This document shows, piece after piece, positions 11,306 to 22,475 of a DNA stretch of 64,000 nt (position 1 is the first letter of the stretch; each line of letters begins with the position of its first letter). Source of the DNA: Cladorrhinum sp. PSN259 (Eukaryota; Ascomycota; Sordariomycetes; Sordariales; Podosporaceae). The notes under the pieces are model-generated. The model had not been told where the DNA came from and did not search any database. It was given only the letters and a program-made list of their open reading frames with translations. The stretch lies in NCBI GenBank assembly GCA_033725935.1, contig MU867091.1:248001-312000 (forward strand), in the 5' to 3' direction. Position numbers and translations under genes: made by a program.

Positions 11306-12397
11306 ACGGTGAATAATGGATGATTTATTGTACATGGACTGCTGGATTGATTATAGGGGGGAGGGCTGAAAAGAGACCTTTTCTTTTTTGTTTTGATGAT
11401 ACCTAACTGATTGGATACAAACTTGTGATACCTGGTTTTTTTTTTTTTTTGGCTTGGCGGGAATGTTGGATTATTAATGGAATTTGAGTGGATACCAAAA
11501 TTTGAAATTTTTGAGGGCATTCACATTACTTAGCCTATGGATTGAAAATTGAGTATATATGAGCTTGATTCTTTCTCCCGGCTTCAAAATTAATATGATT
11601 TCCATTGGGCATTGAACTTTGTTTACTATGATAAGCTAGTGGTGCTATTCCCCCCCCCCCCCAACCCAAAAAAAAAACCAATTCTTTTTTCATTTCATTT
11701 CAACTTTTCGTTATTTTCAAAAATTTCATTTTTTTTTTTGTCCGCCCACTTTATCGCTTCCCTTTTCCCAAACCTTCCACCCACTTTTTTTCTGAACGGG
11801 TTTTTTCTTTCTACGGAATCGGTTACGTGGGAAGATTTTGGATATGGTCACGTTTGTGTATATGAACAGAAGGCTTGCGAGAAGGGGGAATACATGTATA
11901 TGGAATAATCAGGATTTGGACTAGCGGGAACGGTAGTTTAGATGCCCACGATCCTGAACTAGAAGAACGGCTGTTTGGAGAATTATCTAAGGATCCCGAT
12001 CAGCACCTGGGAATCCAAGTTGCAGAGGAAAAAATCAGGTTGTGACACTTGGATATGGTAGATAGAAGGAGAAAAAAAAAAAAGGGCTATTAACCCTCCT
12101 GACCCTGGAAATCTGCCGAAAAAGGCCCCCTATTTCTTTCAGAACTTTTTCCAAAACTTTCTTTCCGAAAAGAGTTCACCGAAAAGAGTTGTGGGCTTTA
12201 CTATATTAAATTGATTTCTGGAGAACGCTGATAATGCGGAGACGACTATTGGTGGTGTTCGTCAGTAGGGGCTTGCATGGTCAAAGACGAGGCTGCGTGC
12301 CGTGGTGTGACAAATTATCCAATATATTGGAGTATATAAATCCGCAGCCAACCCTCCCTCTGAAATTTCCATTGCTCACCTTTCTGTTCCCACTGGA
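11306..12397. other. Intergenic region with homopolymer and pyrimidine tracts
   Basis: This gap holds the 3' flank of the MARVEL gene and the promoter of the next gene. It includes T-runs, a C-run followed by an A-run near 11650-11680, and a pyrimidine-rich stretch to 11810. The open frame at 11612-11908 is low-complexity phenylalanine-rich translation of this tract and is not accepted as a gene. Confidence 0.65.
12319..12341 (+). promoter_or_regulatory. TATA box preceded by a 12-bp palindrome
   Basis: A perfect palindrome, CCAATATATTGG (12319-12330), is followed at once by a TATA box, TATATAAAT (12333-12341). The TATA box lies about 57-65 bases before the ATG of the large membrane protein gene. 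The palindrome is also a two-sided CCAAT motif. Position and spacing suggest the core promoter of that gene. Confidence 0.5.
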
Positions 12398-15022
12398 ATG
12401 ATAATCAAAATGGCCGACTCAAACGACGACAACTGGAATCCTTCGGCAATTGCCTCGGTGGCGGCCCTCATCATTGCAATCCTCGCCATGATCATCGCCC
12501 TTGCGCAAGCAATTCAGCAGTACTTCATTACCGGCCAGCTCATTCGCATCTGCGACAGCGTCGTGTTTGGTCCCATGCCAGGCCAAGGCCGGCGAGTCTG
12601 GCAGCTGTCGCAGTTTCGTTTTCGCGTTCTATATTCAATCCCGCAGATCAGCATCAAATCCAGTCTCTGGCCCGTCGGCGGGGGTCTCGCAAAGTCGTAT
12701 GCTATTGGGAGGCTTCCGCTTCCTTTGCTGGAATCCGCTCCCAAGTCTATCGGCAAGAGAGCACTGTTAGCAAATAAAGTTGCGATTGCTGGAGAAGCAT
12801 CGTGGGTCTCGTTCTGCCGGGCAATCGAGTCTTGGTGCGGCGAATCCGTTCGCATGGATTTGGTCGAGCAAGATGCCGATCGGTGTCCGTCTGACTTGGT
12901 CTCAGCTCCCATGCAGGTCTCGATGAGAGACGTCATCGTCATGGGGCTGAGGGCAGGCATGGAGATCACGAGTGCCTCTTTCGAGGGCAAATCTGTCGAG
13001 ATGCAAGGAGAGGTTGGCACTATAACAAGTTCGAAGCACGCTGTGCTGGGGCCTATACTTCACTTTAATCCACGACGTACTACTGGCATAGATGATGATG
13101 TGAATCCCCAACATCACCGCGGGTTTATTTCGGTCTGCTGGCTTGCGAGGACTTGGAATGTGTGCAGCGTCGCAGGTCGGCCGTTTAATCGGGCTGCTAG
13201 GCGTACTGCGCGACGGTTAGATGACAGGTGGATAAGCGATCAGGATCATATCAAGAGCTCAGAGGGCAGAAGTAATGATGATACCGAGGAGTCAAAACGG
13301 GGACGAAAGAAGTTCGGTACTAGAGATATTGCAGTACCTCGCCGCACTGAAGATGATACGCCTGAGACTTACCAAAAAGGCTCGCAAGAAAGCAAAAACA
13401 GCGGTAAAGGAAAAGCCGCTACTGCGGGGAAAGAGAAAAGGGTCACGGCTCACCGTTTAGCCCAGGATGGCATTTGGACCATTACCATCCCGCCAGAACT
13501 TCCGGAGACTTCGAAGTCCAAACGACCCGAGCAACCCACAACTCAGCGCGTACCTGAAAACAGCAGTGGAGGATTAACAACGTCCCAGGGCAGCAATCAA
13601 GTTCGTTCCAGACGTCCACGGCCGACGGTAGAGGATGTATCAGATGAGGGCGAAGATTACCAGTCAAAGGATGCAAATAATCGAAAAGGAGAAGCTTCGG
13701 CACCTTTTATTCCCGCTCTAGCTTCCCCTGTAGGCTATCCGTCAGCCGGCATCACCAGTGGATTGGAAGTAGGACCGCCACCTGCCCTACCGTATGATAG
13801 CAATCCTGAGGATGATCCCAACATGCTAGATCGCGTCCAAGCGGCAAAAGCACTCCAAGCATCAAGAGCAGCAAAACTCCGAGAGCTGCAAAACGACAAG
13901 AAACTGGTTCAAGACTCCATGAAGCGAGGCGTAATGACATCACCTTACGACGAAGCAAAAGCGATCACGGCAGGAGCTGGGATGAACGGACAGTATCTCC
14001 TCCCGTACAATCCCGACCCTTCCCCACCACAACCACATGACCAGCCTACTGCCAGCAGCAATACTGAACCCGGTGATCCTCCAAATGCAACGACCGAGGA
14101 AGAATTAGCTAGAGAACGCGAGTCCAAACGGGCTCAAGACCGAGAAGCCAGAGAACGGGAGCGTGAAAAGCGAAACAAGGCGAGGGAGCAAGCCGAGAAC
14201 CTAACATTCGTGGATGTCTACTGGTTTAGCCAGATTGACGTACTACACGGCTATTGGGCGACGCCGTGGCATAATGAGTGGACTGGGACGCCTAGTCACG
14301 GAGCTCTGACGGGGTGTATTACCGTCGTTCTCGAGGCGCTCTTGGGGTTCCTGGGAACAGGGTACATTGTTTACACCGGGAGTAACTGGAGCGCTGGGGT
14401 GTCATTTTCTACTACCGAGTCCTGGATGTGTAGTAGTATCAAACAAGATGGAGAAGGACATGACTATAACTACACGTACCCTGCCTACGCCCACAACGCC
14501 AGAGGCGGAGTCATAGCCAGCGGTGACTATCAGGGCTGTCGCATCCCTGCTTTCTCGAGGGACCAGGTAGTCATACCAATGCTGGAGTTGGCACAATCAT
14601 ACGCCTGGCAGGTCGATCCTCATCAGCGTTTAACGACGACATCCGTAAAGGAACGAAACGTGGAGCTGATGCGACTGGACAGCTGGCTGTCCTACGTGGG
14701 CAGACTAGACGAGATATCCGACGGTCCTCATCGCTTACTTCGTCAGACTCCAGCTTTGCTTGCTCTGTTGATGAAGGAGTTCGAAAAGGACTTTGAGAAT
14801 ATTGACTTGTCTGCTTTCAAGGGTGGACTGCAGGATATTCAAGGTCTGGCTGCGAATGTGATGGACTGGCTGCTGGACGAAGAGTTGACGGAGGCTGAGC
14901 AGCTTTTTGTGCTGGTGGCTCTGTTGAGGGCCGTCAAGGTCGCGCAGTGCGTTAGGTCTGGCCCGGACACGTTTGTTGTTGAGGAGATTTTGAGGAGGGA
15001 TGTGCAGGCTCATTTGGTGTAG
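12398..15022 (+). CDS. Large membrane-anchored protein of unknown function
   Basis: A single uninterrupted frame of 874 codons. A second ATG at 12410 (aaaATGG, a stronger context) may be the real start and would remove four residues. A long hydrophobic helix near residues 15-40 (VAALIIAILAMIIALAQAI) is followed by GQGRRVWQLSQFRFRV. A folded-looking region runs to about residue 280, and then a long charged, disordered stretch with many K/R/E/S/P. A dense coiled-coil-like RERESKRAQDREARERERE segment precedes a second hydrophobic segment around residues 635-660 (ALTGCITVVLEALLGFLG) and a helical C-terminus. I know of no named domain; the layout resembles fungus-specific proteins found mainly in Sordariomycetes. 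Location in a membrane is inferred from the two hydrophobic segments. Confidence 0.78.
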   Translation: MIIKMADSNDDNWNPSAIASVAALIIAILAMIIALAQAIQQYFITGQLIRICDSVVFGPMPGQGRRVWQLSQFRFRVLYSIPQISIKSSLWPVGGGLAKSYAIGRLPLPLLESAPKSIGKRALLANKVAIAGEASWVSFCRAIESWCGESVRMDLVEQDADRCPSDLVSAPMQVSMRDVIVMGLRAGMEITSASFEGKSVEMQGEVGTITSSKHAVLGPILHFNPRRTTGIDDDVNPQHHRGFISVCWLARTWNVCSVAGRPFNRAARRTARRLDDRWISDQDHIKSSEGRSNDDTEESKRGRKKFGTRDIAVPRRTEDDTPETYQKGSQESKNSGKGKAATAGKEKRVTAHRLAQDGIWTITIPPELPETSKSKRPEQPTTQRVPENSSGGLTTSQGSNQVRSRRPRPTVEDVSDEGEDYQSKDANNRKGEASAPFIPALASPVGYPSAGITSGLEVGPPPALPYDSNPEDDPNMLDRVQAAKALQASRAAKLRELQNDKKLVQDSMKRGVMTSPYDEAKAITAGAGMNGQYLLPYNPDPSPPQPHDQPTASSNTEPGDPPNATTEEELARERESKRAQDREAREREREKRNKAREQAENLTFVDVYWFSQIDVLHGYWATPWHNEWTGTPSHGALTGCITVVLEALLGFLGTGYIVYTGSNWSAGVSFSTTESWMCSSIKQDGEGHDYNYTYPAYAHNARGGVIASGDYQGCRIPAFSRDQVVIPMLELAQSYAWQVDPHQRLTTTSVKERNVELMRLDSWLSYVGRLDEISDGPHRLLRQTPALLALLMKEFEKDFENIDLSAFKGGLQDIQGLAANVMDWLLDEELTEAEQLFVLVALLRAVKVAQCVRSGPDTFVVEEILRRDVQAHLV

Positions 15023-15573
15023 TCGGGTGGAGGTACCTGGTATTTACTGCTTGGGTCCCAAGATGGATATGGAAGAGGTAGATGAAGATCGTGATGAAAA
15101 AATATGATGACATTTCTCAAATGGAAAATCAAAAGAATGAAAAAAAACCAAAAAAAACCAATCAGGCCCACCCCAAGGTGTCTCTCTCCCATTTGGAGGG
15201 GAACGCTGCACCACTTGAGCGTGAGAGTCGGCGCACTTTCCTTTTCCCTCAGCTGATTGTTGGAAAACTGTTTGCTGGATCTAATATATAAAGGAAGAAG
15301 GTACGGAAGGTCCATACGGCAGGTTCGTTGAATTCGAGCCCGACGGCATCAGGAAACTGGAACGCAAGGCGAGGAAGGGAAACATTAATAATCATTGCTC
15401 TCCATTGTCGAAGGGGCTCTACTGCCCGAGACATTGATTCCCACGATAATCCAGGTGTATACATTTCTAATTCAAATTCAAAGTTTCATCATGGGTATCT
15501 CGTTTCCAAATATCGTTACAAAAAAAAAACAAAATAAAAAAAAAGAAACCACTTCCCGACCCGGCCATTGAAC
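15023..15573. other. Intergenic region between convergent genes
   Basis: About 550 bases shared by the 3' ends of the large membrane protein gene (plus) and the Q/P-rich gene (minus). It is A-rich in places, with several A-runs near 15140-15160 and 15520-15545. No gene is supported. Confidence 0.7.
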
Positions 15574-17739
15574 TCAAGGCAACTCAACAGGATCAGGCGC
15601 AAACTTGACACCACTCAACTCGTATATCTCCGTTCTCACTTCCTGCGCATTTCCTGCCCCACCTCCTTGCCCTTTCCCATGTATATCACTTGGTACTTGC
15701 CCAAAATATCCGATTTCACCTGGTAACTGTGACTGCGCCGCAAAGTAGGTATCTATCGTGCTTTGTTTTGATCTAAGATCTCTCGGCTGCGTCACACCTA
15801 ACCCTACTGTTGGTGCTGGTGGTGGTGATACAGCGGATGCGGCTGTCCCGAACCCTCCGTAGCTTGAGGGTGGGGGCGTGTAGTATTGGGAGGTGCCTGT
15901 TGATTGGGGAGAGACTTGATAAGATGGGCCTGTTCCTTGGGCATGCATGTATTGAGGTTGATACGGGGTTGGCTGTGGCGATGGCTGGTTTGGGTAGTTC
16001 TGATGTGGTGGTGCTGAGTTATAGTGATTGAATTTGGGCGTAGATGAGTGCTGTGGTTGACCCGGATGTACTGGGTGAGCTGGAAGAGGCGAAGGATGGC
16101 CGGAAATAGGGAAGGTGTGAGCTGATGGGAGGTGAGAGACTGATTGCGAGGGATGTATGTGTTGATTGTAAGGCGACGACGGATTTGACGGGTTTGCAGC
16201 CAGGTAGGTTGGCTGTTGCGGTTGTGGTTGTGGTGAAGTTGGGTAAGATTGGAATCCATAGGAATTTGGTGTGCTTGCTCGCCTAAGGTCTATTGGTGTT
16301 GCCGTTTGTGGACGACTGTCGGAGAGATAGATTTGGGAGGCAGCTGGAGCTGGAGACGGAGCGTGTGTGGTTAAATTCAAACTGCTACTCGAATTCCCTT
16401 GAAGGTATATCTTTTGTCCTGAAGGAGATCCTTGGCCAATGGAGCCAGATCGTTGATGTGATTTCTCCTGTTGAAGTCTGTTCCAAGCAGCTGCCTGGGA
16501 GGGCACAAAGGGAGCAGATGACTGAGGTGGCGGCGAGTATGTGAAGCCATCATAGCGGTGTATGAGCTCCTGGGGGATTGTTGACAAGGGCTGTGCTGTT
16601 TGGTGGTTCTGTGGAGGTATTGCTGGCATGCTTTGGCGGTGGTGCAGTTGCTGAGGTGCTGATAAACCCCCGGGCCCACTTGAAGGGTATTGTGTTGGCT
16701 GTGGAGTTGGTTTCCTCTTGATCTCTCTGTTATTCGCGCTGAGAAAGAACTGAGGCTGGGGGGGTGGAGGCGCTGAGATGTGGGCTGCTGGCTTTGAATT
16801 CCCCATATTCTGCTGACTACATGTAGTCTCCTGCCCTTGGATAAATGCAGTATAAAAGTCTTGTTGCCGATTGGTCTGTATCGGTTGAGGTGACGGAACC
16901 CCTTGCCCAAGAGATACTTTCAAGTCTCCAAAAAGCAGTGAAATGCCGTCAGCATCGAATGTCGAATTAGAGTTCCTTGGTAGGCCCTGGTTTGATGAAG
17001 AGTGAGTGGCACTTGTAACCGTGGCATTCTCTCTGCTTGGAGGTGAATATGGTGGAGGCGGCTCAGTTGGGACAGGTTGACTTGCAGTGCCGGTGGTGCT
17101 GTTCATTTGAACATGAACCAAGTTGACATTGATGGGATGCTGTGGTTGAACTGAAGCTTGACTGGAACTCATTGAGCCCCTCTTGCCTGCCCCCAACATC
17201 TCATCTAGCAAAGCAAGGTTATCCCATTTTGCAGCCTTGGCCTTTTCCCCTCCTTTCTCATCAGAGGCAGCCCCTTTTCCCTTGGAGTTATCTCTATAAT
17301 CATTAAGTATCGGCGTGAACAGCACCAATTGCCGCAGGAAACCGAGTTCGGCAATCACCGACCGGTGCTGTGCAGCTATCAGGGGCTCCTGACTGGTGAA
17401 CTCGCTCGAGTCAAAGAACAGCCATTCGATTCGACTCATCAACGGGGTGTGGCCGTCGTGGGCGGCAGGCCGAAGCTTCTCGACCAGCTGACATACTTCG
17501 AGAAGGCCTTTATTGGCATTTTCTATGATGGTATTGACGCGCTCTAGGATAGCCGACTTTGTCTCTAGAAGAGAGAGTGATTCGTTTCGTAGTTTTATAA
17601 GATCCGCAAGGTCGTAGTGACAAGCGCGAACAAGTTCGAGACATCTTCTGACGGCGGCGGGAACCTGGTCGAGCTTGATCCCGAAAACAACAAGATGGTA
17701 TGCAGCCTTGAGAGATCCCACCGCAATGGCAACCTCCAT
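15574..17739 (-). CDS. Protein with helical N-terminal domain and long Q/P/S/Y-rich tail
   Basis: The model runs from the ATG at 17739 (MEVAIAVGSLKAAYHLVV) for 721 residues. The frame stays open upstream to 17922, but only from a TTG, so this ATG is preferred; an unseen upstream exon cannot be excluded. Residues 1 to about 200 look like an alpha-helical domain with leucine-rich amphipathic stretches, reminiscent of the N-terminal domains of fungal STAND/NACHT and Helo-like proteins, though I cannot confirm that family. After it comes a very long low-complexity region rich in Q, P, S, Y and H (for example QPQPQQPTYLAANPSNPSSP), typical of disordered or prion-like segments. The C-terminal 60 residues (STIDTYFAAQ to KFAPDPVELP) are more ordered. 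No nucleotide-binding motif was seen. Confidence 0.7.
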   Translation of the reverse strand: MEVAIAVGSLKAAYHLVVFGIKLDQVPAAVRRCLELVRACHYDLADLIKLRNESLSLLETKSAILERVNTIIENANKGLLEVCQLVEKLRPAAHDGHTPLMSRIEWLFFDSSEFTSQEPLIAAQHRSVIAELGFLRQLVLFTPILNDYRDNSKGKGAASDEKGGEKAKAAKWDNLALLDEMLGAGKRGSMSSSQASVQPQHPINVNLVHVQMNSTTGTASQPVPTEPPPPYSPPSRENATVTSATHSSSNQGLPRNSNSTFDADGISLLFGDLKVSLGQGVPSPQPIQTNRQQDFYTAFIQGQETTCSQQNMGNSKPAAHISAPPPPQPQFFLSANNREIKRKPTPQPTQYPSSGPGGLSAPQQLHHRQSMPAIPPQNHQTAQPLSTIPQELIHRYDGFTYSPPPQSSAPFVPSQAAAWNRLQQEKSHQRSGSIGQGSPSGQKIYLQGNSSSSLNLTTHAPSPAPAASQIYLSDSRPQTATPIDLRRASTPNSYGFQSYPTSPQPQPQQPTYLAANPSNPSSPYNQHIHPSQSVSHLPSAHTFPISGHPSPLPAHPVHPGQPQHSSTPKFNHYNSAPPHQNYPNQPSPQPTPYQPQYMHAQGTGPSYQVSPQSTGTSQYYTPPPSSYGGFGTAASAVSPPPAPTVGLGVTQPRDLRSKQSTIDTYFAAQSQLPGEIGYFGQVPSDIHGKGQGGGAGNAQEVRTEIYELSGVKFAPDPVELP

Positions 17740-18480
17740 GGTAGATATGAGTGAGATAACAAAGCGAACTTGCGGGATGATACTCGTTTCGGCAGTCAAA
17801 GGTTGAATGAATGGGACGGTCCCAGTATCTCTGATGGACGAGAGAAACTTGGGGATTACCCCGCACGATGAATGGATGCAACACCAGGGAGGGAGGCCAG
17901 CCAGAAAAAGATCTGATAGCAAATCCTAGAGGCGTGCTAAAGGCGAAACAAGACTAACAAGCACTGCCGAGGTGATGTGACGGGCTGTGGGATGTTTGCT
18001 TGATTCAGGAATATCCAAGAGACAAAGAGACAGACAGAGCCTCCCATGTTAATCATGTTGTGCTGGGATGAAAAAGTTGCAGGCGCCAATCTTTTCCTGT
18101 TTCAACAAGCCTTTTCGATAGTGTCTTGGTGGTAACTCAGCTGTCCTTGGCAGCATCGATACCCTGGAAACTGCCGTTTTGAATGTCACGGTGTCGCACA
18201 GCTCGCATTTACAGCGATAAAAAGACATTAAATTCTCGGAGCCTTACGGCAAATTCTGAAAAGCATGAATAACAATGAGGTTTTAGTTGGCTGACTGGCA
18301 GGTTACCCATCCATGCCAATCATGTAATCCTTCGTTCCTTCCGTCCAACCCGTCCTCTGCATCCTCCAGCTCTCCGACCGGTTCCCCGGTTCCAGATTGT
18401 TCTTTCCCCACCCAATGAAACTAGCAAATCCGAACACCTGCCTCTCACCTGAAAAAAGTCCCCCCACATTCTCACCCAAA
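17740..18480. other. Intergenic region
   Basis: About 740 bases lie between two minus-strand genes. They contain the promoter and leader of the Q/P-rich protein and the 3' flank of the membrane protein gene at 18481. No further gene or repeat is supported. Confidence 0.65.
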
Positions 18481-19899
18481 TCAGACCTGGACCACAACGG
18501 GCGCAACGACCTGCATCGGTGCGGCATGTCTCGACCCATCCTTGCCCGTTACCTTAATCAACCCTGCGCAAACCACAGCCACACCATTCCTGCCCCCATC
18601 ATTATGCACGAACTGCCATTCGCTGGGCTGCGATAGCAGCATGTACCCAAGCTTGGTGGCCTCGGCAATCACGGCCTGCAGGTGTGCCTTTTGCTGGCCA
18701 CTATCCCCAGAAACAAAGTAACCCAAGAAAGTGTCGAGCGCGTTGGCCAAACCTGCTGCCTGCGCAGCCACTGCACTCTCTGAGGGTGGAAGAGTGGTGC
18801 GCTGGGAGCGAGCAGGATGCAACAAAAAGGTGGACAAAACGCGCCATTGATGGAGCGCAATGGAGGAGGCTAATGCAGTCATGGAGCGTTAGTTTCGGGC
18901 ACACGGGAAAGGCATGAATCATGGGGAGAGAATGAACGAACCTTCTTCGTTGGATCTGCCGCCCTCTGTCGGTGCAACTGATTGCAGGAAAGCAGCCACC
19001 GGCGCAGGGAGCATGGACAGTCTGCTGCGGGAGCTGGCATCGATGCTGGAGAATAAGACGTGCGAAATGACATGCTGAAGCGCGACGTGGCGGGTTTGGG
19101 GTTCAATGGCGAGCGCTGCTACGTTTTCGGCCGAAAGACCGCTTCCACCGCCAATCCCGCTGTGCTGACCGTCATCGACGCCGAGTTGCTTGAGGGCAAG
19201 GGCAAGTTGACGAATATCCGCTTTGATCGGGTACAGGTGGTAGTTGTTCTCGACGTGTTGTTGGATCAGAGAACCAAGGGCATGCAGTTCTCTGGCGATC
19301 TCATTGTCCGGAGTCGCGTCGAGGAGGAACTTGTCGAGTTGGATGCCAGAGTCGTTCGCCGGGGCTGGTGGAGCGATTGAGTGGTGTCCCTTTGACTCGG
19401 GTACTGTCGAAGAGACAATGTATGTGCCGTTTTCACTGCCATGATGCTTCTGTTGTCGCTTTCTGTACAGGAGCAGAGCAATGAAGAAGCCGATGAGCGC
19501 GCCAACAATAAGACACCCGATGGCAACTCCAGCGACCACACCAGCGTTCGTCTCTTTCTTAATTATGGGGGGCAACTGACTCGGATCAGAGGTTTGCGCA
19601 GGAAGGTCGGTATTTCCAGGCGCCGTTGGTGTTGTGGTGGCTTTTGTCACTTGGGTGTTGCTTGGTCTCGTCGTCTGTGCTGGTGGTACATACGGGAACG
19701 AGATCTGCGCACCGGGCTCGAGACTCACGAAGCCGGACGGAACTGTTCCAACGTAGGAGACGATATTTCCAACCACATTCGTCACACCAGGAGCAGGAGA
19801 CTGGTAGGCCACTTCAACCGTTACCGGACCTGGAACTGGTACTCCTTCAGCGTTTAGTGAAGTCGCAGTTATGATCACCTGCGACTTTAGGGTTGCCAT
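18481..19899 (-). CDS. Single-pass membrane protein with stalk and cytosolic domain, function unknown
   Basis: Two exons (19899-18942 and 18869-18481) give 448 residues. The intron (18870-18941, 72 nt) has GTTCGT, an AACTAACGC branch motif and CATTAG. The ATG at 19899 (catcATGGC) is the first in frame; the open frame continues upstream only from a TTG at 19965. The N-terminal 75 residues look beta-rich (TVEVAYQSP, SFVSLEPGAQISF-like). A Thr/Pro/Ser-rich stalk and a clear membrane span near residues 119-145 (VVAGVAIGCLIVGALIGFFI) follow, with RKRQQKHH just inside. The cytosolic part has a conserved-looking LIQQHVENNYHLYP helix. There is no classical signal peptide, so the topology is uncertain. 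Confidence 0.75.
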
Positions 19900-20418
19900 G
19901 ATGGCCAGAGGAAGCCAATATAACGTAGGGTTTGAAGTAAGAGAAGACAAACTTCCCGATGCCAAAGACAGGCGAGTAGTAGAAAAAAGGTAAAGAAATC
20001 AAGCCAAGGAGGGGAGAAAAACCCGTTTAACGCGTTGACCGGCGTCTGGGGGGTGTCGCAGAGGTATACCAAACACGGAACCACCGCCCAGCTACCTCCC
20101 ATCAGGAAGCCCTGCCCCTTTTGGCCCAGTGCTTCCAGACTGAACGACACCCCTGTCAAAGACCCTGGAAAAAGGCACGAGGCTCTGGAGATTGTCACGT
20201 CGCACAACAATGCTGTGCCGCTGGCGGGGGCGCTATTGAACGTGGCGCTGTTCTGGGCTGGGTAGCCCGCATTTCCTGATCGAGACTGGACGTGCAGCAC
20301 CTCTTGCGGTCAACAATCGGTTCCTTCCCGGCAAAAGTGCAACGGATCAAAACAACAGAAAGACATTCGAGTGAATGCGAAGCTTTACTATCGGTCTGTC
20401 ATAGACACCAAGATAACC
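19900..20418. other. Intergenic region between divergent genes
   Basis: About 520 bases lie between the minus-strand membrane protein and the plus-strand Hsp70-like gene, probably containing both promoters. No gene or repeat is supported. Confidence 0.65.
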
Positions 20419-22325
20419 ATGAATTCAGAGCTGCCTGACATCACCGTCTCTATAGACCTGGGCACCACATATACTGGTGAGTAACATACCTCGTCACACT
20501 TGTCACAATCTGTCTAATTGCTAAATAATACACAGGTGTGGCATGGACAACACAACGTACTCCTATCCAGGTTATCAGCAATTGGCCCGGCAGTGGTGAT
20601 CGTGGCGAAAAGAAAGTCCCCACAGTCCTCATTTACAACGCCAATGGCTCACTTTCATCATGGGGGTTTCTCTGTGCCGATGATGATGACAGTGTTCATG
20701 GAAAGACGCGTCGGGAGTTCTTCAAAATCTTCATTGAACCCGAGACCCTAGCGGCCGCCCAGCAACAGGGCCTCTCAAGTGCCCCAAGCACGACTATTGA
20801 GGCTCAACGATTTGTCACCGATTATCTTCGTGAGATCTACAGCCATGTCAAGGAGACCATCGAGACCGAGATTGGCCGCCGACATATCCCAGGTGGCTGG
20901 AACGACATGGCGGTTGAATTTCTCTTCAGCGTGCCAACCACTTGGACCAGTCAAAGTGTCATTAATGTGTTTAAAGGAATCATCCGTGCTGCCGGTTTTG
21001 GTCTTGACGGACCACGACACTCTGCTCAAGTTGATCTCACCGAGGCAGAAGCAGCAGCGGTAGCAACCCTAAAGACGAGCGCAGTGAGCTTCATGATGGG
21101 AAGTCTCTTCCTCACAGTCGATGCCGGCGGCGGCACGACAGATCTTGCTCTGATGCAAGTAACGTCGGCGAACCAGCAAGTCCCACAAATGTCTTCTTTA
21201 CACGCCGTCAACGGAGTTGGAGTAGGGGCTACGCTCATCGATCGCCTCTTCATTCGTCTCGTCACCCAACGTCTTTCTGCAGATCCCAACGTTATTGCTC
21301 AGCTTCCTCCAGATTATCCCATTCGACTAGCACGCAGTCACCACTTCCGTATGGTCAAACACAAATTTGGCGAACGAGCATACATGCAACCAGTCTTTCG
21401 AATTCCAATGGAGGGCGTTTCCCACGACTTCTCACACCCTATGCTCGGTATTGAAAACGGCCGCATGTTATTCACCATGGCCGAGATCCAGTCTCTCTTT
21501 GACCCTCAAGTGGAAGGAATCGTGAAGCGCATTGTGGAGGAGCTCGATTGGTTGCGTAATCAAGGGCACCCTCAACACGTTGAACACATGATCCTTTCGG
21601 GAGGGTTGGGGTCTTCCGCCTACGTTCGTGACAGGCTTCAACAACGGTTTTTGAGTTTCCCGCATCCAAATGCCAGCAATGTGGCAGTTATTCCTTGCAA
21701 TGACCCACAGCTTGTTGTTGTCCGTGGACTTCTTCTCGATCGTCAGCAGAAATGGCAAACAGGCGGGACTACCTCCGTTCTAGCTACCCGTATTGCGAGA
21801 GCAAGTTATGGTGTTGTCGTGCAAGAGATTTACTCTCCCGCTCATCATTTCAACGAGGACATTGTTACGGATCCGTTTGATTCCTCTCAGAAGTGGGCTG
21901 TGAACCAAATCCAGTGGTTGATTCGAAAGGGAGATGTGGTGAACCCAAACATACCGTTGGTCAAGTCGTTTGAAATCCGATTAGCGGCGGGAGATACCAC
22001 AAGAAGCTGGGATTCACAGATTGTGATTTCTCAGAACGAGCCCAGTTTCTTGCCGAGGAGTTTGAAGCAGGCTGGAGCGCACAAGCTGTGTGACGTCAAG
22101 AGTGATCTTGCGGGAGTGCAGCAAGAACAGCTGGTGATGAAGCATAAAAGGGGGAAGTGTTTTAGTAGGGGCAAGACGTGGTATATTTGTCAGTTTGATG
22201 TTAGAGTTATTGTTGCTCCGGCCGATTTGAGGTTCGAGCTGTGGTTTGCGGGACAAAAGTTCAGTGGTGCCCATGACCCAATCCAAGTTACTTGGGATGG
22301 GGAGGGTGTTAATGTTAAGGGATGA
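20419..22325 (+). CDS. Hsp70-like (HSPA12-type) ATPase-domain protein
   Basis: Two exons (20419-20476 and 20536-22325) give 615 residues. The intron is 20477-20535 (GTGAGT donor, ACACAG acceptor). The short first exon supplies the start and the first phosphate-binding motif, ISV-type IDLGTTYTG, completed by VAW in exon 2. The second phosphate motif is LTVDAGGGTTDLAL and the adenosine motif is ILSGGLGSSAYVRDRL, so the actin-like/Hsp70 nucleotide-binding fold is complete. The C-terminal about 180 residues do not resemble a canonical DnaK substrate-binding domain and there is no EEVD tail. This matches the divergent HSPA12-like Hsp70 group, which is expanded in filamentous fungi and whose cellular role is largely unknown. 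It is not a housekeeping chaperone. Confidence 0.88.
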
Positions 22326-22475
22326 TTCTTCTGTTGTATGTACCTGTGAGGGATAAAGTAGATAATGGTATTAGAGATGGGATTAATGATGAAATTCATA
22401 GGCCAAAAGATTTACTTGAAGCCAATTTTGATGGGCCCTAGTGAAAAAAACTATCTGATCTTGACGCCACCCTGA

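Noticed and set aside
11612..11908. Open frame of 98 codons
   Set aside because: It is the translation of a pyrimidine-rich tract giving Phe/Pro/Lys runs, with no family features.
17740..17922. N-terminal extension of the Q/P-rich protein
   Set aside because: It begins at a TTG; the first ATG in frame is at 17739.
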